DNA of 64,000 nucleotides from Apus apus (Eukaryota; Chordata; Aves; Apodiformes; Apodidae). Under the pieces are notes generated by a model that worked only from the letters and a program-made list of their open reading frames with translations, did not search any database and was not told the DNA's origin. The position numbers were made by a program, and so were the translations under genes. The stretch covers positions 3,286,001 through 3,350,000 of the forward strand of contig NC_067301.1 of the NCBI RefSeq assembly GCF_020740795.1, read 5' to 3'. This document shows, in pieces, positions 1 through 8,560 of this stretch. Within the stretch, counting starts at the first letter, position 1. Each line of letters starts with the position of its first letter.

Positions 1-954
1 AAAAGGCAAGAGTGATGTTATGGACCATGTGCTGGCTGTTCCCTTCCAGAAGATGCTTGGAGATTTGAATTGCACTCAGCTGCTTTCAAAAGCTGAGCTC
101 AGAGCACTGCTGTCACAATTCAGGGGGATAAGGCAGAGGGCAAAGGCAACACAGTGCTCTGTGGTCCCAGCACAGACTCCTCCAGACATGGGATTCAACT
201 CTTCTGCCATTTTATATTTCAGGCCTCTCGCTGGACAGAGACTGGGGAGTCCCAGGTGGTCAGTTAGGGAACAGGATCCTGATCTCCACATCCCTCCAGC
301 ATCCTCTACCCAGGCATGTCCAAGCTCTCCACAGCTTGAAGGCTGCCCCAAACAGTCCTGCTCCAGCACTGCCAGCTCCTGGCCTAGCAGGCAGCTGGGG
401 CAAAGCAGAGCTCCTAAATCTCCCTGGACGCAGTCCCAGCTGAGGCCCTGGCTGCATTTCAAGAGATAATGTTGAACTCCAGGTAGTTTTGGTTTAACAA
501 GGCTGACAGGAGGCACAGGCAGCAAGGACCAGAGATGCTGATGGGGTGGCTGAGACCTAATGCAGAACTTGGACCACTGAGCATGGAGCAGGACACTCCC
601 TCTACCAGGGAGGCAGCAGGAGGATCAGCTCTACTGGACCACAGAAAACAAAAATTGCCTACTCAAGGAAACACAGGCATTTGTTTGTGCAAAGATGTTT
701 TCTCTTTCCATGCTGCCTGCATCTAGGCTGCTCATGGTGCTTCAAATAGGCATTTCACTGTCTCCCTGCCAGCAGCACCCAAAGAAAAGGTGGGGGAGTG
801 AAGAGAGAATAACTGAGCAGCAGAAGGAGGGGGGAGGGAGCAGGAGAAAAAGGCAGCTTGAAGGAAAAAAAGCCTGTGTGCTGCACTCGTGTGCCTGCCC
901 CCGCATCCCTGCGGCGAGAGAATCCCCTCGGCCTCTCTGTTCCTCACCACACCT

Positions 955-1175
955 ACACGTTGCCAGCCAGGCTGAGCCTAAAAATAGAAACCCACCATGC
1001 TGTGCCTGCTCAGCCACGGTTGCAGCCTTCTATTCGTTTTTAAATAGCAGTTGTAGCACGTACTAGAGTCTGGGGGAGGAAAAAAGATGAATAAACATCT
1101 TCGCTGAGCAGGGGAGAAGCCTGCAGTGCCCTTTTCTATTTGCATCATCCTGCGTGATGTGAGATTCCTCATCTC
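955..1175. promoter_or_regulatory. candidate conserved enhancer block
   Basis: AT-rich non-coding block containing a perfect MEF2 consensus CTAAAAATAG (978-987), a second near-match TTTTAAATAG (about 1037-1046), a perfect octamer ATTTGCAT (1138-1145) and a CRE/AP-1-like TGCGTGATG nearby. The clustering is what is seen; enhancer function is inferred. Confidence 0.3.
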
Positions 1176-3400
1176 TCTGTCAGCAGGAAAGACCCACGGG
1201 CACCCAGCAAAGGCAATGTCTGCTGATGCTTTCCAACAATGAGATTAGGATGCCACTGTGCCCTTGACAGGAAAGAAAGGCCAGTGAGTCAACTGGCCTT
1301 TTCCTCCCACCCCCCTCAGCTGAGGTTTTCAGAAAGATGCAACATCCCTAGGACCCCCTCAGCATGTTAGTTCATGTGTGTGGGCACTGCTGGATGAGAG
1401 ATGCCCACACAAAGGTGCTTTACACCTATTAGCATCTCTACCTGGGCTCAAGAGCTCCCTTCCCAGACTTGGTTTAGCAGCAGAGGGCAGACTGTGCTTC
1501 CTCAGCTTTATTCCCCTCCCTAGCTGCAAGCCTGAGAGTTTTCCTGATCCACTAGAGCTGGTTTATCTTTTTAATACACTGCTGAGCATAGTTCTCCCCA
1601 TCAGTATTGAAGTCATGCCCCAGCTCTGTGGGCACTGGCCTCAGCCCTCCTGGGAGCTGGACAAAGGATGGGAGCTCCCAGCTCTGAAGCAGTGGGAGGA
1701 CCAGGGGGGACAATTCAGGACGGAGGAGCAGGGAGAAGATGGGACTGCTTGTCCCTGTGATCTCAGAAACTGGAGAGGGACAGAGGGCACTACAGCCTGA
1801 GGGTTGCTGAAGCTGATGCATTGGCATCAAATGCATTCCCAAAGAGGGTCAGAAGTGCTGGGCTCTCTTCCCAGCCCTGCCACTGAGTCATTGCACAACT
1901 CTGGACATACACAAATGCAGAGAGTGACAAGGGTGACATTATCTTTCCTTGCAACAATTCCCATGGCTAAGAGGTAGAGACCAGCTCTTGCTTTCCCCTC
2001 TCCACCCACACCCCTCTGGAAAAGAAGGTCTGCTAAGATACAATGAACGGAGACCAGAGCCTGGACCACAAGAGACAGGAAAGCAGTGTCCAGAGCTCCA
2101 GTGGGGAGAAGTAAACACAAGCCCACTTTTGTGGAGCATCCAGCAGCATGAATGCACGTGTTGGGCTTCAGCTCCAATGGATGCAGTGGCTGACTTGTAA
2201 TAACTCTTAGGTTATGACAAAAAAATAGAAGGGGTTTGTTTAGCTCCTCTGCGACAGAGTGTGGCCATGCATAATAGCTCTGTTAATTAATGCAAATGAT
2301 TCCTGCCCAAAGGGAGGTCTGTTCTCTTTGCACAAAAAAACATATTTTATTGAGAGTGAAAAGAAGTGTGCTGAGCAATAAACAAGGAACAGAGGATCCT
2401 CCAGAGAAAAGTTCAGAGCCTGCCCTTTCCCCAGGAAGGCCCTGGAGAAGGGCTTTTTGTTCACAGCTGGGATGGAGATTTTGTGTCCACCAGGCTAACC
2501 AGGAGACTGCACAGACACATCCTGTGCAGCTGGCCAGATGCTGGGGACAAGGCTTTGCTGTGGATCATCCCCTGCTCTAAACATGCCCTAAGGCCTGACA
2601 TACAAGCACTGCTTCCAAGTGCATCTCCATCTCCCCTACACCAGAAATCAAAACTCTTATTTTTAACCCCACTGAGAGCAGTCCCAGCCTCTCTCAGCCC
2701 CTGTAACATTTTACCTGCATCCAAGGAATTCAAACAGACACCGACAGAGTGCAGCAGCTCACATTCAGTCTTTTTAATAGAAGGTTAATTGTATGTTCAG
2801 CCTGGAAGAGCCAGCAACTGTCAGGAAGCAGAAGGACCTACGAGTTCAGGACCAGCAAGTGAAGCAGATGCTCTGAACTGCAGCTTCAGTCATCGCTACA
2901 GTGACAGTTGATTTACAGTTGCAAGTATCCAGAGGTCATGACTGCAAATATTGATGGAAATGTGGCTTTACGGGGCAAGGGGTTGTCATTCCTGGCACCA
3001 GCTCTGCCTTTAGGGGTGGCAGGAGGGACAGCAGAATTTGGAAGCTTGCAGTTTCAGACAGCCAGACACCTTGCACCCTTCTGCCAGCTCCCAGAGGAGG
3101 ACACAGCCACACCAAGAACACACAAGAGGGACGAGCTGCAAGGAGAGGTTAGGAGCACACACCTCCACCCCAAACACTCCTCTCCACCTCCTCTGTCTTC
3201 TGCTCCCACTGCCAGCACTGCCCTCAACCACATCTGCCTTCAATTCCACAGGCCCCCCCTGGCAGGGCTGGGATGGCTCCTGCCATCGCTGGGATTCAGC
3301 AGCTCCGAGCCAGCCTGAAGGCAGCACAGGGCACTGCAGCCAGAGCTGAGTCTGCAGGACTGAGAATCCCCAGCTCTCCCTAGGGTTTGGATTGGTGGGG

Positions 3401-3432
3401 TTTATTTACTTACTTACTTATTTATTTATTTA
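3401..3432 (+). repeat. TTAC/TTAT tetranucleotide microsatellite
   Basis: Short run of TTAC units changing to TTAT/TTTA units, in unassigned upstream DNA. Confidence 0.9.
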
Positions 3433-5254
3433 AAATGAATTAGGCATAACTGACACGCACTGAATCCTCCTGTCTAGACATCCGCAGAGAAGTGAGAAGC
3501 AGCCAGAGAGGATGTGGAGCCTCAGCAAGGGGGTGGGGAGGATGAGGGGGAAAAACTGTACACAGTTGCCAGCTCTACGGCACAGAGACAGTGCTGGCTT
3601 CAGGCAAGAAGGGCTTTCAGCACATTGACCTAGTCAGTGTCTTTCAGCAGCTCGGTGGGTTGTAATCAAGTGGCTCTGGTGCACACAGAAGGCTGGAGGT
3701 CTCTTCTAATTAAAGTCTCTCACCCCATTACTCTTGAGGAGTTTTGTTTGGAAACTCAGCTCAAAGTTGCTCCCAGTTCCCCCAGCTCATGCTCAGAAGT
3801 GCTTTAGCTGGGAGGGGAGGGAGCACAAGGCAGAGCCTCAATGCCTGCTCTGAGACATTCCCACACACGGAAGAGATAAAGGGTATCCAGCCTGCTGAGC
3901 ACCCACTTGGGTACACAGCCTTCTCCCTCTGCACACATACAGCAGCTCTTCCCACAGACATCTTCACATTCAGCTTTCACCCTCAGTATTTTGCACACAG
4001 GGGATCACAGCAGCTCTGAGCAGGCCTCTGTGGTTAAGGGATTTGGAGGCATCTGTGCTAACATTTTGGGTCACTTGGGGGTAAGGGTCAGGACATGAAT
4101 AGCTCTGGTACTGCTGAATTCCCAGGTCAGGAAGAAACAAAAAATGAAAAATCATTCGTGCTCAGCAAAATGTGCAGCTCTCCAGCTGCACTGGGGGTAG
4201 GCAGCAGTTCCTGCAGTCCAGCACAAAGCACACCCAGATCTGAGCAAAAGCAGCCCTCTGCCTATCCCAAGGACTGGAAATGTGGGTCATGTCCTAATTC
4301 CCCCCTCCCAGTGTGCCCAGCAGACACAGGAGAGGAGCTGCTGCTGCATCCAATGCTATTTTATGGCACAAGCAGTGCCCAACCTCCACACATAGGCATC
4401 AAGTCTCCTCTCCAGGCAGCAGTGACAGTTTGCAGGTTCAGCTGCACTGTCCATCACTGTGGCATTCCTGATGTCCCTCTAGCCTCCTCCGTGACAGACA
4501 TCTCTGTCCCCAGCTCATTTTTCAGAAAAGTAAACAGACAAGACGAGAGCACTTGGGTGACTGGATGCAGCCTGTATCAGAGAATCTCAATCTTTGAGGC
4601 TCCTAGACTTCCTCAGGAGCTCCCTGTCTGCAACATCCTTGGCCAGCAGCTATTCAAAGAGGGATTGTGCCCTTTACGGGTCCGCTGTGCAAGGTGATGG
4701 TGTCCCCAGTAAGTGGCAATGGGCCAGTTCAGAACAGGTTGTTAGTGCTCAGCAGTGCCCTGACATCAGGCACGAGTGATGGATCTGGTGAGACTCAGCA
4801 GGAGGCATCACTTGGCTTCTAAAGGGAAAGTTGACTCCAAACAGCAGACTAGGGAAGAAGGAAAGAAGCACTTGGGTCTCCTGGCTGCCAACAGGCAAGA
4901 GGATCTTTCACAGACATAGAAGCCAGGGAACAATGCTGCCCTGTGATGATGAGTGACTCTCTGAACCAGGAGGTGACCAGTGGAGTCATCAGCTGCACCC
5001 TGGTCTCATCCCTTTCATAAAGACCAGATGGCCCACACCACGTTGAGGGGCAGCTTACAAAGCATCCTGCCAGCCTCAGCCCTGGCGTGGGTTGGCAATG
5101 TAGAGGTACTGGACCACGTAAGCAGATCTGCATTTCCTCTGCTGAATAAGCTCAGTGCTTCATGCTGTGGAGCAGTTTTTTGAGCCAGGGAACAATTAAG
5201 AGAATTCCCTCACATCTTCTTGCAGGCAGCAGCAGAGGCCACAAACATGAAAAC

Positions 5255-5500
5255 TCAGCTGTGAGCAGCACGTGACAGAAGAGCCTTGAGTTTGCTGGTA
5301 CGTTGGGGGCCTGCCAAGGCCAGCAGGTTCCAGGCCCTGGGAATTTCAGCTGAAGGACTTTGAATTCCTGTCCCCGAGGAGTCACATCCTTTAGAGGAGG
5401 CAGCATGGTTTGCAGCCAGTTCTTGCAGCTCAGAAAGGGTGAAGCATCCCTTGCTACCAAGTCCAGCTCGCCTAAGGGTTTGGAGGCAAAGCTCCAGCAC
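5255..5500 (-). other. weak candidate terminal exon, minus strand
   Basis: On the minus strand a good acceptor (cttctgtattttctcag) precedes an open frame of 81 codons with a protein-like start (VLELCLQTLRRAG, FTLSELQELAANH) and a TGA at 5257-5255. A second frame from the same acceptor stays open to 5152. A strong donor, GTGAGTAAG, lies upstream at 5962. I do not recognise a family, and two open frames at once argue for chance. Treat as a hint only. Confidence 0.18.
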
Positions 5501-6879
5501 CTGAGAAAATACAGAAGCCAGCACTGAGACCTCAGCATGGCTGCTTCATTTTTGAGCTGCTGAGACTGAAGTGCAGCAAAGCAAGACCAGAACAGCCTCC
5601 CCAGCAGATCTCCAGTCTTCAGAGCGTGCCTGCCTTGATTTTTTACATGCCACTCCATCTACAGAGACCCAGACTGATGCTGATGAGAGCAAGGGCAGGT
5701 GGCCACCAGGTGGGCTGGCAAAGAGGTTCCATTGCCACCCTCACCAAGTGACCTTAGCTGATGAAAAGCATAAGGGACCACCCTAGCTACCCAAGATGCT
5801 AAGAAGAGTCCATTTGAATCCTAGGATGTCAAACCAAGACAGCAGGTGACTATTATGCCTGCCAGCTCCTGGTCTGCTCCAAATGAGATGCTAATTGCTG
5901 GGATTCATGAATCCGTTCTCCGGAAGGAAGCTCGGATCTTTACACCCAAGAGTCTTACTCACTGCCATGCTGAATAAAGTATTTCCAGCAGATGCTCATG
6001 GGTCAGAAGCAAAACTTGGGGTGCAGAGGGGAGAGACTCCAAAGAGGTGATTGCTTGGCTGCAGTGATTGTAACCAAAAGGCTGTTGCACAAGGTTAGCA
6101 AGTCATGTAACAATGAACTTGTAACAAACAGGCACCTCCTGGTGCAAAATGCACCCAAATCTGCTGTGGAGGCCCCATCCCTCCTCCCATCCTAAAATGC
6201 AGCTCATGCCTCTGGATCATCCACCCTGAAAAGGGGTAGTAGTGCTCTGGGGCTCATTTCAGCTGTGCCCTGTCCTAGGGGCAAAGAGTCACCTGCATCA
6301 GCCTGCTGCACCTGGAGACTGCCAGGATCCAAAGCACCCAAATATCCACATGTTGCTGAATCACTCCTGAACTAACCTCCCTCCTTGTGGTCTCCAGCAA
6401 CAGAGAGCCCTGGAAAACAGTGCTCATCAAGGCAGCAGCTGCTGGAGCCAAGGCAGAGACCCCATCAAAGCAAGGCCACCAGCTCTGCAGTTTTCCACCT
6501 TGGCACAGAAGTCCCATCAGTCAGCGGCCGTGGCCTGACGCACAGGGCACTGACAGCCACCCTGCTGCTGCCACTGCTCTCTGCTGTAGCAGAGCTGATG
6601 TCCCCGGGGCTGCCATTCCTCAGGGGGAGGTATTTGCTCAGCCAGCAGAACCAAACCAGCTGCCTGCCCTGGCCTGCTGCTCCCCTGGACCACCTCCGTG
6701 CACAGGGATGCTGTGGGTGGAGATGCCCCCCCGAGGAGAGCCCTCTGCCCTAACAATCACTGCAGAGGCCAGGAAAAAAAAAACAGTCTCCCATTCCCCC
6801 CCCCCCCCCTCCAAGTTACCAGAAAACCTGAGGCAACGTTTCTTCCTGTGCCCTTCAGCTCCCGCCAGCCAAAGATACA

Positions 6880-7190
6880 CAACAGCCCGTGTGCTGGCAC
6901 CGAGGGCAAGCGGAGCCGCAACCGGCAGAACCTCCCGCAGCTCAGCCCGGGGCCCCAGCAGCTCCAGGGCTGGAAGCTGCAGCTGTTTCCTTTACCGCGA
7001 CCTGGCAGCGGGCGGGGAACGAGCCCAGGCGGGGCACAGGGACGCTGCCGGCCTCGGCCGCGGCCACAAGCCGGGGTACCCTGCGGGTATCCCCGCAAGA
7101 GCTCGGGAACGGCTCGGCTTGGTCCCCCCGGCCCCGCTGCGGTGGATGCCGAGCGGACAAACTTGCTCTCCGGGGTGGGGGGGGACGCGG
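6880..7190. other. GC-rich segment left of the minisatellite
   Basis: CpG-rich unique sequence directly before the decamer array. It may be the outer part of the promoter CpG island split by the repeat. No splice-framed exon or conserved protein segment is recognised in it. A run of 14 C lies just upstream at 6796-6809. Confidence 0.5.
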
Positions 7191-7200
7191 GAGCAGCGAT

Positions 7201-8040
7201 GGGGAGGGATGGGGAGGGGCGGGGAGGGGTGGGGAGGGGTGGGGAGGGATGGAGAGGGATGGGGAGCGATGGGGAGCGATGGGGAGCGATGGGGAGCGAT
7301 GGAGAGGGATGGGGAGGGATGGAGAGGGATGGAGAGGGATGGGGAGGGATGGAGAGGGATGGGGAGGGATGGGGAGGGATGGGGAGGGATGGAGAGGGAT
7401 GGGGAGCGATGGGGAGCGATGGGGAGCGATGGGGAGGGATGGAGAGGGATGGGGAGGGATGGGGAGGGATGGGGAGGGATGGGGAGGGATGGGGAGCGGT
7501 GGGGAGGGATGGGGAGGGATGGGGAGGGATGGGGAGCGATGGGGAGCGATGGAGAGGGATGGGGAGGGATGGAGAGGGATGGGGAGGGATGGAGAGGGAT
7601 GGAGAGGGATGGAGAGGGATGGGGAGGGATGGAGAGGGATGGAGAGGGATGGGGAGGGATGGGGAGGGATGGGGAGGGATGGAGAGGGATGGAGAGGGAT
7701 GGAGAGGGATGGGGAGCGATGGGGAGCGATGGAGAGGGATGGAGAGGGATGGAGAGGGATGGAGAGGGATGGAGAGGGATGGAGAGGGATGGGGAGGGAT
7801 GGAGAGGGATGGGGAGGGATGGGGAGGGATGGGGAGGGATGGAGAGGGATGGGGAGGGATGGAGAGGGATGGGGAGCGATGGGGAGCGATGGGGAGCGAT
7901 GGGGAGCGATGGAGAGGGATGGAGAGGGATGGGGAGCGATGGAGAGGGATGGGGAGGGATGGAGAGGGATGGGGAGGGATGGGGAGAGATGGGGAGGGAT
8001 GGGGAGGGATAAGGAGCGATGGGGAGCGATGGGGAGCGAT
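7201..8040 (+). repeat. decamer minisatellite, 84 units of GGGGAGGGAT type
   Basis: Eighty-four consecutive 10-bp units without one insertion or deletion. Three variants make up nearly all of the array: GGGGAGGGAT, GGAGAGGGAT and GGGGAGCGAT. A few singletons occur at the left edge (units 2-4), at 7491-7500, and near the right edge (7981-7990, 8011-8020). The strand is almost all purine, with T at the end of each unit. It lies about 500 bp upstream of the NOC2L start codon. Long reading frames cross it in all three forward frames and at least one reverse frame because no frame of the unit contains a stop; they are not genes. Confidence 0.97.
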
Positions 8041-8132
8041 GGGGAGCTCCTCCGGGGTCCTCCTGCCTCCGCTCCCCCCGCAGCCCTCCCGCCCGCGGGT
8101 GCCGGGTGCCCGGGCCGGGCCGGGTCCCGGCG

Positions 8133-8141
8133 CTACTCACG
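8133..8141 (-). other. possible divergent splice donor
   Basis: The minus strand reads GGAACC then GTGAGTAG in the CpG island, a near-ideal 5' splice site pointing away from NOC2L. It could end a non-coding first exon of a divergent transcript. In mammals KLHL17 is transcribed divergently from this promoter, but nothing of it is seen here. Confidence 0.25.
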
Positions 8142-8411
8142 GTTCCGGCCCGGGAGGCTGCGGGGGGAGCCGCGCTGCCCGTGAGCGGCCCCGCGGCGGG
8201 GGAGACGGGGCGGGCCGGGGCCGGCGGCGGGCCGGGGCTGGCGACGGGGCGGCCCCGCGGCTGCGGCTTCTTCCCTCACCCGGGATAACCCCGGCGCGGT
8301 GAAGGATCGCGCCGAGCAGCGGGGAAGGGGAGGATCGCTTGGCCGCTCACGCAGCGGGCGCGGGGGCCCGTCCTGCCGGGGGGGCGGGGAACGGTGGGGG
8401 GGGCAGTCCCT

Positions 8412-8480
8412 GGGGCCGGGTTTGGGGCGGGTTGGGGCGGGTTTTGGGGCCGGTTTTGGGGCGGGTTTGGGGCCGGGGCC
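8412..8480 (+). promoter_or_regulatory. G-quadruplex-prone repeat in the promoter
   Basis: About five imperfect tandem copies of GGGGCGGGTT(T), interspersed with GGGGCCGG. They supply many G3-4 tracts separated by 1-5 bases on the coding strand, satisfying the usual G-quadruplex pattern and also giving Sp1/KLF-type GC boxes. Folding is inferred, not seen. Confidence 0.6.
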
Positions 8481-8540
8481 GCCCCCCGGGCCGCGCTGCC
8501 GGCCGGGAGCGGAAGCGGCGGGGCAGGCGGCGGGCGCAGC

Positions 8541-8560
8541 ATGGCGGGCAGCGGCGGGAG
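8541..8560 (+). CDS. NOC2L: NOC2L coding exon 1
   Basis: Short first coding exon, ATG to the donor gtgagcgggt, encoding MAGSGG plus two bases of an Arg codon. The ATG lies in a GC-rich promoter and GCATGGCGGGC around it resembles a YY1 site, a common arrangement at housekeeping start codons. The next exon continues in phase as [10 protein letters not shown], which matches the N-terminal LAELTVDEF-type motif of vertebrate NOC2L. Confidence 0.9.

Larger units (their letters stand above)
1..6880. other. upstream region, no gene identified
   Basis: No recognised protein-coding exon. In mammals KLHL17 lies head-to-head with NOC2L here, but no BTB or kelch-repeat sequence can be found on either strand. 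Noted pieces are an AT-rich conserved-looking block at 955-1175, a TTAC/TTAT simple repeat at 3401-3432, an octamer ATGCAAAT next to TTAATTAA at 2284-2297, and a weak terminal-exon candidate at 5255-5500 on the minus strand. Confidence 0.5.

Noticed and set aside
4095-4697. 200-codon plus-strand frame upstream of NOC2L
   Set aside because: No domain, no splice context and no conserved pattern; considered chance.
1-8140. KLHL17, expected head-to-head with NOC2L
   Set aside because: No BTB, BACK or kelch-repeat sequence visible on either strand; only an isolated donor is left as a hint.
6387-8302. Very long open frames (430-541 codons forward, 382 reverse) over the decamer array
   Set aside because: They are produced by a stop-free 10-bp repeat in every frame, with no start context, splice support or conserved domain.
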